Assembly: GCA_003342815.1 (NCBI GenBank)
Contig: PTEX01000055.1
Location: forward strand, 682,001-746,000
Length of the DNA stretch: 64,000 nucleotides
Source of the DNA: Eudromia elegans
Taxonomy: Eukaryota > Chordata > Aves > Tinamiformes > Tinamidae
Reading direction: 5' to 3'
The position numbers were made by a program, and so were the translations under genes. The notes below the pieces were generated by a model. That model worked only from the letters and a program-made list of their open reading frames with translations, was not told the origin of the DNA and did no database searches. This document shows positions 21,301 through 32,340 of the stretch, piece after piece (the first letter of the stretch is position 1; each line of letters begins with the position of its first letter).

Positions 21301-24300
21301 TATGGAATGCTTTTGGCTGTGATTAGGGCAAGGAATGTATCTCCTGTTACACTTCAATTAAGGCCTGTTCTTGAAAGCCAGAAGGTATAATTAGGCTTAT
21401 TCAGTCACATTTTCCATGGAGGAAGTCTGTTTCATCACTGACACAATGAGCTGAATGCTTGAAAACCTGGCCTGCTTTTTGCCTGCCAAACAGGCTTCAG
21501 GAAAACAGCACCTGTAATTTAATAATCATCACAAGATTTGCATTTGCAAGTGTGGGACAGAGAACATCAACCTGTTGGCTGTTTCTTCCCATCTGATGAA
21601 CAAAGTCACAGTGAAAATGCGAAGCATTAAAGCCCTGATTAAGTAAAGTGGCTGGACAAATGCTTGTGTTCATGTGATGAGATTTATGCCATGTGCAATG
21701 TCATGTCGAACCGAGCTTGCCTTTTGGGAAAATTAGTGGTTTGTATGCCATGCAAAGCCTCTGTATTCTGAGACTATTCCTGATCCCACCCTCAGGTACA
21801 AATATGAGCTTGTTCATGCAGATCAGGAGATGCAAAAAAAAAACAAACCAAAAAACCAAACTGTGTAAAACTAGTTAGGTGGGAGCAGGAAGCTGTGTGC
21901 AAACACTCCATAGGTTTGGACTCATTCCCTACTGTTGGGCTAGCAGTTTGTGTACCTTAGCTTAGCTCTGCCAAAACCAGACTAGTAGAAGTCTAAGTGA
22001 CAGGGAAAAAAAAAAAAAAAAACCACAGGTTCACGAGTCCTGGTCAGTACTCTCCCATATCACCTGCTCTGTCACAACAGTCATAAAACCAATGGTCTTA
22101 ATCTGGTGGCACAGACTCCAAGTGCTCCCCTGCCACATGGGAGATGAACCCCATTGCCTTGTTGTCCTGTCATGGTGAGATTTGGGACTCTCAGGGGTAA
22201 CTGGGCATCACCTCCATTGCTCCCTGGGAGCTTCCCATTGAGTACAGACCACCCACAGCAGCTCACTATGGTGGGGAGAGGGTAAATGAGCCTCTGACCT
22301 TGCTGAGATCTCACTCACTGCTCTTCTGCTGGCCTATGATTGATTTCTTCAGCACCAGCTTCAGACACCGATCAACTTGCACAGGCCTCTGTCCCAAGAG
22401 GAATCATGGCAGCAGCATGCAGGGCCGCCAATGGACATCAGGCGAGCCTGGTAGGATCTGCACTGCTCCTGAATGCTCCTCCACATGCACAAGGCTCCCT
22501 GGAGGATTCCAGACCAGAGCACCAGTGACGCGGGGGATTTTGACTGGTTTGAGACTAGTTGCTTTGGATGTTTGTCTTTTAAATATTGTTCCTGCAGTTC
22601 TGATCTGTTCTGTAATATATCTGCTCCAGGATTTTGTTTATCTGAAAAAGCAGTGGCAGTGTACTGCCCCCCAAGCCAGAGGCCACGGCTTCCTCAATCT
22701 TTCCCTGCAGTTCTAAGTATGACTGCTCTAAGCAGTTTCAAAAGACACTTCTGATTTTGTTTTTTAGCCATTATAACACCTAAATTTTCCAATGAAAGGA
22801 AAAGAAAAAGTCCGTCTAGTTATTTTACTCATTTATTTTCCTGCATTTTTCTGACTCATACGATTTCTACAAGACGAGCTGTATTTTAACGTCTTATTGA
22901 TTCTTCATATGTGACTCCCCCTTTCACTCCAAACTGACTCCAGAAACTAAGCCTTTCTTTGCTCAGCAGAGTGACAAGTTATATTTTGATAAAATATATG
23001 TATGCATATGACAGGCATTGTGTATTACAGAGACATTTGGAGTGCTGGTATGTTCACCCTGATGGGGAAGCTTTGTACAAGTGTGTGGCTTACAGCTCCT
23101 TACCCCTTTGGTGAGCCCACATCTGGAGGGGTACTGACAAAACGGCTTTGCTGAGGGTATCTCAGATCAGAATTTGAGCTTCTTGTGCTGCAGTAGATCA
23201 CCTGCATGACAACATAGGTGGAGAAAAATCAATCTATTTAAGGTATTAAATGTGTCTTGAGTCACAGTTCCTATCAATGGGAATACGCACACCTATAAAC
23301 CACAACAAAGCATTACAAAATTAGACCAGGAAATGGGAGAAGGAAATATAGGACAGTGAGGCAGAAGGAAAGGGCAGAGAATACGGAGCTGCCAACTGTT
23401 CTAACCTAAAATGCCCCTTGCATAGCTAAAGTGCAGTGTCCTTGCTAAGATTGCATCCTGTGTCTTTTGCTTAGGGAGCTGGCGGGAGTCTGATCCACTT
23501 CTGGGCTACATGGGCTCTCACCCTTCCCACTAGCTGCATCCCACTGTGGTGTGCACAGTCATTCCTGCTCACCGGGGAAATACTCCCCAAGCCCTTCCCG
23601 AGCCTGGCTCCGGCACAGCAGATAGCACCATTTGTGTGGCCAAGAGTCACATAGAGACTCTGGTGTGTGACTCATGAGGCATGAAAAATCACATGACCAT
23701 CTAACTCTGAGAGAAAAAAAAAGTTTTTTTCTTAAACAACAAAAAATCCCCTCAGGTTTTACAACAGTTCAAATGAATTTGAAATTTTTAATTGCTGGGA
23801 GTCCCTGTTAAGGGGAGGCAGAACCCTGTGGCATTTTCAGCACTGGCACCACATGGGAAGACTAAAGCTGAAGTTTTGGTGTAGGGAAAAGAAATGGAGT
23901 TCTTAAAACATGCAGAGCTTTTCTTTCATTTTATCTCCACCTACAACTCAGTTGATTGGTGTTATTTATCTAATTACTTATTGTTATTTATCTAATTACT
24001 TCTGTGTTATCTGAAACCTGTAGAGCAAATTCTGTTACTTAACCTGTCTAGGAGTAGGACAAGTCAATACTGTAATCAAACAGCTGATGCTGTAATTCTG
24101 TAATCAAAGAGCTGATGCAGCCAATTAGATGTTTGTGTTGAAACTGTGACAAGATAAACCTCTATCTTGCTGCTGGAGCTAAAAATCTGGAACCTCAAAA
24201 GAGAGTTATTCACATACAAAGGCTGCAATGTCACCTGGACAGAAAGGGACAGAATGGGCATTGGCTTCCATGGCTTTGTGATGATTTATTGCAGGTCAGG

Positions 24301-25140
24301 ATCTTATACTGTTTCTGTTTCAAGTATAATGGAGAATATTGGAAGAGATTTTTTTTTTCAAAACAAGACTATTTGATTTTATTATAACGGCATTAAATTC
24401 AGTTGTGTGATAAGTATTCTTCTTCTGTATTTTACACTTTGATTACCATGTTAGCTAAGCATCTCACAAACTTGAAGTTATCTTCCCAGTATTTCCATAT
24501 GAAGTAGAAGGAAATATTTCTGTTCTGAAATGATGCTTTGATACTTTTTGCTTTACTTCTTTTCTGTAGGTTAATCTTCCAATCAGACAGCAAGAGGAAA
24601 GGGGATTGTATTACACTTTCCCATTCCATGAAGCATGGAGGTACAACCCAGTGAAAGAGAAATGAGACATAAGAAAACTGAACTATCATCTCCCTGTGGA
24701 GCCACAACGTGATACCCACAATGAAATTTAATTTTAAAATGTTGGGATTTGAATAAATTCATGGACTTGTAGATCACTTTCACAATTCAGACGGAATTTC
24801 TTTTATTAAATCTCAGTATCATGCAACATCACACAGCTCTTTCAGTCTTATCTTTACAAGTTCCACAAAGGTCTTGTAGTTTACTGCTTATTATCTAATT
24901 AAATTTACACACAGTGGTTACATCTGGAATCATATCATTAGATGACTTGCAAGGGTGCTGCCCTGAGGAGACACAGACCCGTCTTGTCTGACAATTGCCA
25001 TTACATATTTCTTGGTTTTTTCAGTGTACTGCTGTCTCCAGATAGAAGTTATTTTCCCTTTAAATTATTTTTTAATACAAGGGTTCCTCAGCAGTGTAGC
25101 TCTTGTGATTAGGAGCACAGTACAAAGACAGAGGTGGACC
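18329..25140. other. Non-coding interval, nothing gene-like recognised
   Basis: AT-rich intergenic DNA. It contains CAAAA units at 18599-18621, a TG-rich stretch at about 19765-19797, A runs near 21833 and 22005, and two small tandem duplications at 23961-24001 and 24070-24118. A weak, possibly very old CR1-like fragment lies near 19338-19400. No exon was recognised. Confidence 0.5.
23961..24118 (+). repeat. Two neighbouring short tandem duplications
   Basis: A 22-base period covers 23961-24001 (gttatttatctaattact twice). A 28-base period covers 24070-24118 (ctgtaatcaaa[c/g]agctgatgc twice, one mismatch). Both are seen directly in the sequence; no function is implied. Confidence 0.8.
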
Positions 25141-25144
25141 ACCA

Positions 25145-27480
25145 GACTTCACAGACTCACAGAGTGACCTCTTAAGAGATCCTCTAGTCCAACCTCCCTG
25201 CTCCAGCAGGGACCCCTAAAGCACGGGGCACAGGGTGGCATCCAGGTGGATTTGGAAGATCTCCAGAGAAGGTGACTCCACAGCCTCTCTGGGCAGCCTG
25301 TGCCAATGTTCTGTCACTCTCACAGGAAAGAAGTTCTTCCTCACATGGAGATGGAATTGCCTGTGTTTCAACTTATGTCCAATACCCCTTGTCCTCTCAC
25401 TGGCCACCACCAAGAAAAGTTTGGCTCCATCCTCCCTATATTCTTCCCATATACTTATAAATATTGATCAGATCCCCTCTCAGTCTCCTCCTGGCTAAGC
25501 AGGCCCAGCTTGCTTAGTGTTTCCTCAGACAATAGGTGCTCCAGTCCCTTAATCATCTTTGTTGCTCTACGCTGGACCCTCTCTAGAAGCTCCACATCCC
25601 TCTTGTATTGGGGAGCACAGAACTGCACCCAGTACTCGAGGTGCGGCCTCACCAGAGCTGAGTAGAGGGGCAGGATCCCCTCCCTCGACCTGCTGGCAAC
25701 ACTCCTCCTGATGCAGCCAGGATCCCATTGGCCTTCTTGGCCACAAGGGCACATTGCTTGTTGTCACCCAGGACTCTCAAATCCAGCAGGTCAGCCCTTA
25801 ATCTGTACTGGTATTCAGAGTTATTCCTCTCTGGGTACAGGACCCTGCACTTGTCCATGTTGAACCTCATGAGGTTCCTCTCTACCCAACTCTCCAACCT
25901 GTCCAGCACTCTCAGGTGCATACCATCTGGGCCAATAGATTTATGGGTGTTCAGTTTGTCTAAATAATCCTTAACCCAATCCTCCTCAACGAGTAGAAAG
26001 TCCTCGTCTCTCTCATTTATCTCCCTTGTATCTGGGCTCTTTAGTTCATGGGGACCAGCCTTAGCAGTGAGGACAGAAGCAAAGAAGGCATTTAGTAACT
26101 CTGCCTTCTCTACAACCTCCGTCACCAAGTCACCCTCCCCATTCAGTAGCGGACTAACATTTTCCCTAGTCTTCCTCTTGCTGCAGATTTACAGTATTTA
26201 CAGAAATCCTTCCTGTTGTCCCTGGTATCTCTCGCTAACTCTAACTCCAAACAGGCCTTGGCCTTCCTCGTTGCATCCCTGTATTCCTTGGCAATGTCCC
26301 TATATTCTTCCCATGTGCCCTGGCCCTTCCTCCACCTTATGTATGTTCTCTTTTTCTCACTAAGTTCACCCAGCAGCTCCTTGCCCATCCACACAGGTCT
26401 CCTCCTCTTGCTCAACTGCTTTCTTGTAGGAATGCACTGATGCTGAGCTTGGAGAAAGTGCTGCTTGAATATTAGTCAGCTCTCCTGGACCACCTTTCCT
26501 TCTAGGACCCTCCAATAGGGGGGTCCTTCTAGGATTCTTTCTAGGAATTCCTTCTAGGATTCCTCCAAGGAGCTCCCTGAAGGGGCCAAAGTTGGCTCTC
26601 CTGAAGTCCAGGGTAGTAATCCTACTTCTTGCCCAGCTTCCTCCACACAGGATCGGGAATTCCAGCATCTCGTCGTCACTGCAGCCAAGACTGCCACCAA
26701 ATACCACAGAACCACAGAATGACTGAGGTTGGAAGGGACCGCTACAGATCATCTAGCGCAACCCCCTGCTCCAGCAGGAACACCCAGAGCATGGGGCACA
26801 GGGTGGCATCCTGTCACGTTTCCAACTAACAATTTCTATTTGTTAGTGTCAGATCTAACAGCGCCCCTGCCCTTGTTGGATCTTCAACCACCTGCATCAA
26901 GAAGTTATCTGCAATGTTCTGCAGGAACCTCCTGGACTCTCTGCTCCTGGCTGTGTGATTATCTGAGCAGTCGTCAGGTTGGTGGAAGTCTCCCATAGCG
27001 ACTAGGGCCTGTGACCGTGAGGCTTCTTGCAGCTGCCTGTGGAAGGCCTCATCCACTTCCTCATCCTGGTCAGGAGGCCTGTAGTAAACTCCCACGACCG
27101 TGTCGCCGCTTTTGCCCTGCCCTTTAATCCTTACCCAGAGGCTCTTGACCCGCGCTCTGTCCTCCCCTATGCCGAGCTCCATACATTCCAGTTGCTCTCT
27201 CACGTACAGAGCAACTCTGCACCTCATCTTCCTGGCCTGTCCTGAAAAGCCTAAAACCCTCCATGGCCACATCCCAGTCATGAGAACTGTCCCACCGTGT
27301 CCTAGTAATTGCAATGAGATCATGGCCTTGTAATCACACACACGTCTCCAATTTCCCTTGTGTATTCCTCATGCCACGTGCGTTTACATAGTGGCATTTG
27401 AGTTGGGCTCCCAGTGTGCCTGTCATTGCAGCTGGGGCAGCTGCAACTTGACTATGAGAGCCTTCAAAGTCCTCATATTT
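25145..27480 (-). mobile_element. CR1 LINE, long but internally deleted, minus strand
   Basis: On the minus strand, from about 27480: the endonuclease domain start (AQLKCHYVNARG), VALYVREQLECMELG, GVYYRPPDQDEE and AMGDFHQPDD (endonuclease GDFN-HPD motif, with His in place of Asn). Then come DLTLTN, a nested CR1 fragment (26700-26817), GSLGCSDDEMLEF, LDFRRANFGPF, RRRPVWMGKELLGEL, LLNAFFASVLT and GPDGMHLRVL. At that point the reading jumps to DRLESWVERNLMRFNMDKC, so the central reverse transcriptase core with its catalytic aspartates is missing. It then continues through VAKKANGIL to the 3' UTR and a 3' end near 25145-25160. Several frameshifts make it inactive. The 5' boundary is uncertain. 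Confidence 0.92.
26700..26817 (-). mobile_element. CR1 3'-end fragment nested in the larger CR1
   Basis: A second CR1 3' UTR (plus-strand ccacagaatgactgaggttgg, then cagatcatctag and ggggcacagggtggcatcc) sits inside the endonuclease domain of the larger element. It separates LTLTNRN from GSLGCSDDEM, which are contiguous in CR1 proteins. The host element is therefore older than this roughly 118-base insertion. Both are on the minus strand. Confidence 0.85.
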
Positions 27481-29778
27481 TGCTGTTTAGGCTCTCCAGG
27501 ATTTGGGCACCCTTCACAGGCTCCAGAACACGAAAATCATGAGTTCAGAGAACCCAACCAAAGGGACAAGGATTTCACAGTAAGAGATACCAAGGATTTT
27601 ACCTAGTCACCTATCACTGCAATGCAAAGAGCAAATAAAAACTAATGGTCAACTTCTGCAATATGGAAGGAAACAAGTGTGATGGTATAGAATAAAAGCA
27701 AAAATGAAGGTGAAACAAAGAAGACAGGCAAATTAGGAAAATCAAATCAGAATGTTATTTTAGAAAAGACTTACTAGGGCAGACATATCATGTAATTATT
27801 AAGATCAGGAACATTTTCAAGAAGGGTTTTGGCATCTGTAGATGGGAGCCTCCACATCAACATAGATTGAAAGGCAGAGCAATGTCACCAGATTTCATTA
27901 TCTTGACCAATAACATTAAATATCTTTGTCTGTTTAGGGTAACTAGACACACTCACATCATCTTAACCTAAATAAAGTGAAAACTAAGTTTATAGGCTAC
28001 TTGGAACTATTTCTTCCAAACTTTTATCATGAAAAGCTCTGACTCACCTGCCATGTCTCAGATATTTTCTAGTCCTGCAACTTCTGCTTGGCACAACTAA
28101 CACTAAAATTGTCTAAATTGCCTGTTATTTACTCATTCATGCCAAACTTTTGATTATATTCTTACCCTATTCTATTTCTAAAAGTTGTAATGTGTTATTT
28201 CCTATATTATCTTACACTACATAGCTGTGGTGGCTCTAATGCTTGATAAGTAGTGAGTCTCTCAGCAATGTGTTTTCTATTCTGAGCTGTCATGATGTGG
28301 TGCTTGGTGCTAGCATTGGTGACTGGCCCAAGAGAGAAATAAGATTCAGAATGATTTTAGCAAAGGTAAATTCCTGTTGAGAATAGAACATTTCTAAGTC
28401 AATAGATATAGAAATAATCTATAGAGGTTCTTTGAGACTGAATATTTCTGGGATTTAGTAAAGATGTGCATTCTTTCATTTCAAAAAAAAATCTTTTTTC
28501 TTTTTTTAATATATTTTAAAATTTTATCTTCTATTTTTGCCTTTTCTCAACAGTAACCAAAAGAAAGATGGGTAATAGGAAATCTTACTCTTTTATATTA
28601 GTTTGGTACAAGTTCACAGCATTGGTAAGAGTTCTTCACTTTTTTCTGCTCTCCATTGGCTCCCCACCCTCCTCATTTTGGGAAAATCCTTGCAAATGTG
28701 CTCTGTCTCCTTCCTCACCTGCACTGCAGTAGGTGCAGAACATCATGTGTACTTCAGCCAGGTTAAACTCTAGCACTTGGTATCCTGTAGATGTGGCTAT
28801 ACAGCTTCTGTGTTCAAGGTGGGTGATTTTTCTCCAGGTTCGAGGGTTACGCAAGGGGAGTCAGCCTGAGGTTGTTCTCTGCCCCTGGCAGGACGTGCCC
28901 AGGCAGCCCCCATGTAAAGCTGGAGCTGAAGTCCCAGAGGGCTGCTCTTCCTGCAGGGTGGCATCCGCCCTGGCATGCCACCACATGCTCTACAGATGGG
29001 AAAAGGAGGAGTGGCTCAGTTCTGGAGCAGGGAATCTCCTAATCCTGCTGTGTTCAGGTGGAAGTCAGTCATTTTAGTAGAATGTAGGAATTTTACTAAC
29101 CTGTGATGATCTTGGGCAACACTGTAATGAGCTGAATTTCTCATTTTGCTCCTAGAGAGTTCCAGAGCTCTGCAGAGTATTTTGGGGGCCTTTCTCTAGC
29201 TTTGTATCTGTTAAATACTCTCCTCTCATCAGCCAATTCAAAGCAGAACACAAAATGCATGAATTATCCTAAAACTTTTCTGACAAAGAACAGCAGCTCT
29301 GGTAAAATAATTTAGGGATCTGTATGGGCTCAACAGAAGCTATAAACTGTTCAGCTTTGTCTGTATTCATCTTACCTTCAGTAACTTCATAGAACTTAGA
29401 GTACACTTAGCTTTTGGGTTCTTTTGTCACAGGCCCTAAACCCACCCTCATAAACGGTATGCAGCAAGTCTTAACCATCCAGAAAAGAAATGTGAATAAT
29501 TCACCTCTACCAGTCTTATTTCTCAAAATCTCTCTAGACTTTTCAGGATTAAGTTGTAATTCTTGCTGTTGGATCCTGCTGTGCCATTCAGTACTCATGA
29601 ACACAACCAAACCTATGGTTGCCCTCAACAGGATTCTATAATTTGCCTTAGAACAACTGAGCAGCCACCAGAAGGTCTCCATCCTAACCCTGCTGACCTG
29701 ACCAGACCCTGATCAGGTTATGTGAAGTTCTTCATCTTCTGCTATCTAGAATCTTAACCACTACCCTAACCTTACTTT

Positions 29779-29799
29779 AAACTTACTTACTTACTTACT
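29779..29799 (+). repeat. ACTT microsatellite
   Basis: About five copies of the ACTT unit, flanked on both sides by ctttaaac. Confidence 0.8.
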
Positions 29800-30017
29800 T
29801 TAAACTACAAAGAGATGACCCTTGCTGGCCCCAAAGCTAGCAAGGAACACCTTGCCTTGCAGAAGCTAACAATAAATCAAACTCTCGGGTCTGTTGTCCA
29901 TAAAATGGAATCCACCAGCTACCACCCACTATGGAGGTGCGAGGTATGCTAGTGCTAGGATAACGGTTCATAGGCGTAGGATAAATGGTACCTGGATAGT
30001 TTTGTAGTGGGTTTGGG

Positions 30018-30038
30018 TTAGGGTAACATTAACCCTAA
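30018..30038. repeat. Telomere-motif palindrome
   Basis: TTAGGGT, a 7-base spacer, then ACCCTAA: a perfect 7-base inverted repeat made of vertebrate telomere units. It is too short to be called an interstitial telomeric array. Confidence 0.55.
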
Positions 30039-31217
30039 AGTTTACCATAATTCTCACTTTAACAATATTCTTCTTTCACCTCTGCCATCTCCAGAAGCAA
30101 CCATAACTCATTTTGGCTCTTCCAGTTTCTGTCAGCCTTTAAAGATAACCCTTAGGACTCTTCTGCTTTTCCCCTGTGTGTCTGAGAGTCCTCTCTTTGC
30201 TCTCGGTTGCTCCTGTTATTTGCACTCTGCTGAAGCCTGGATTTGACTCTTAACGGAGTCATCTCTTGCATATTATTTGATATACACACTCCAATGGTTA
30301 GCAGATATGGGGTGCCCTTGTTCTCTTCTGTTTTCTTGTTACTCCTAAAGTCATCCAGGATAAGCTGATCTTGTGTTTTTAGTTCTCTCTGCAAAGGTTT
30401 CACACACATGGCCTTGGCCATGCTAGTGATGAATGATGGTGCCCCAGGGGCCACTCATGAGAGAAATGCTGTGGGTGTGTGTGTAAGAGAGAGGGAGAGA
30501 GAGAGAAAAGTGCCAAAACCCATCTGTCCCTGCAATAAAGCAGAGGCAATTCCTGATTTTGCAGTGTATTTGTGTAAGGAACTGAGCAGACTAAGGTGTC
30601 AGATGAATCCTGAAATGTTTACATATTCCTGCAAAGGCCATTTTCATTACTCAAAAGCACTACTTATTTCATGGGAACTGAAAAAATCTTCTTTCTTTTT
30701 CAGAATTGGCTTAAATTTTGTGGTCCAATAGCTGTTGAATGTAAGATGGTTTACCAACTTAAATGAAGAGAAAGCAATTAGAAGTTGTTTTCATTTCACT
30801 CTATTTCTTTCCTAACTTTATTCTGATCTTCCCTTTGGGGTCATTTATTTCTCACGTTAGTTAATAGTTTTTCTCATTTGGGTATTTAGTAGTTTTAGTG
30901 AAACATCTAAAGGAGAAGACCAAGAAAACTCCTTTTTTGGCTAAGAATGTTTGTTCTGCCTATATCTGAATATAAAAACAACCTAATACTTGGGGCAAGA
31001 GCAGGGGACATCCTCAGGGGACTTTTCAAGGAGTTTATCTGCGTCTGGACCTGTTTGAACTTTACAGGGGAAATGGGTTAAATTTCAAGAACAACTTTTC
31101 TTTTGCATTTGTCATTTTTCTAATAGTATAATAGTTTTAAGATACATTTTTTACCATAAGAAATGTATATATGGGGCTATAACACAACAGATGTGTCAAT
31201 TTTTAAATTGTGGGATT

Positions 31218-32166
31218 TTCCTTCCTTCCTTCCTTCCTTCCTTCCTTCCTTCCTTCCTTCCTTCCTTCCTTCCTTCCTTCCTTCCTTCCTTCCTTCCTTC
31301 CTTCCTTCCTTCNNNNNNNNNNNNNNNNNNNNNNNNNNNNNNNNNNNNNNNNNNNNNNNNNNNNNNNNNNNNNNNNNNNNNNNNNNNNNNNNNNNNNNNN
31401 NNNNNNNNNNNNNNNNNNNNNNNNNNNNNNNNNNNNNNNNNNNNNNNNNNNNNNNNNNNNNNNNNNNNNNNNNNNNNNNNNNNNNNNNNNNNNNNNNNNN
31501 NNNNNNNNNNNNNNNNNNNNNNNNNNNNNNNNNNNNNNNNNNNNNNNNNNNNNNNNNNNNNNNNNNNNNNNNNNNNNNNNNNNNNNNNNNNNNNNNNNNN
31601 NNNNNNNNNNNNNNNNNNNNNNNNNNNNNNNNNNNNNNNNNNNNNNNNNNNNNNNNNNNNNNNNNNNNNNNNNNNNNNNNNNNNNNNNNNNNNNNNNNNN
31701 NNNNNNNNNNNNNNNNNNNNNNNNNNNNNNNNNNNNNNNNNNNNNNNNNNNNNNNNNNNNNNNNNNNNNNNNNNNNNNNNNNNNNNNNNNNNNNNNNNNN
31801 NNNNNNNNNNNNNNNNNNNNNNNNNNNNNNNNNNNNNNNNNNNNNNNNNNNNNNNNNNNNNNNNNNNNNNNNNNNNNNNNNNNNNNNNNNNNNNNNNNNN
31901 NNNNNNNNNNNNNNNNNNNNNNNNNNNNNNNNNNNNNNNNNNNNNNNNNNNNNNNNNNNNNNNNNNNNNNNNNNNNNNNNNNNNNNNNNNNNNNNNNNNN
32001 NNNNNNNNNNNNNNNNNNNNNNNNNNNNNNNNNNNNNNNNNNNNNNNNNNNNNNNNNNNNNNNNNNNNNNNNNNNNNNNNNNNNNNNNNNNNNNNNNNNN
32101 NNNNNNNNNNNNNNNNNNNNNNNNNNNNNNNNNNNNNNNNNNNNNNNNNNNNNNNNNNNNNNNNTT

Positions 32167-32241
<75 letters not shown>

Positions 32242-32340
32242 CTCTCTCTTTTTCTTTCTCTCTCTTTCTCTCTCTTTCTCTCTTTCTCCCTTTCTCTTTC
32301 TTCCTCTCTTTCTTTCTCTCTTTCTTTCTTTCTCTTTCAT
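31218..32340. repeat. Large pyrimidine microsatellite spanning an assembly gap
   Basis: TTCC units fill about 31218-31312. Ns run from 31313 to 32164 (852 bases, possibly an estimated length). TTTC units run from 32165 to about 32240 and grade into a degenerate CT/TTTC-rich tract to about 32338. The repeat unit differs on the two sides, so at least one change of unit is hidden in the gap. Apparent open frames through the Ns are meaningless. Confidence 0.95.
31313..32164. other. Assembly gap (N run)
   Basis: 852 Ns inside the pyrimidine microsatellite; sequence unknown. Confidence 0.98.

Larger units (their letters stand above)
27481..31217. other. Non-coding interval with telomere-like motifs
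   Basis: No gene recognised. It contains AT-rich DNA near 28480-28540, an ACTT tandem repeat at about 29779-29799, CCCTAA-like motifs scattered between about 29433 and 29775, an imperfect TTAGGG palindrome at 30018-30038, and a GT/GA-rich microsatellite at about 30470-30507. Confidence 0.5.
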
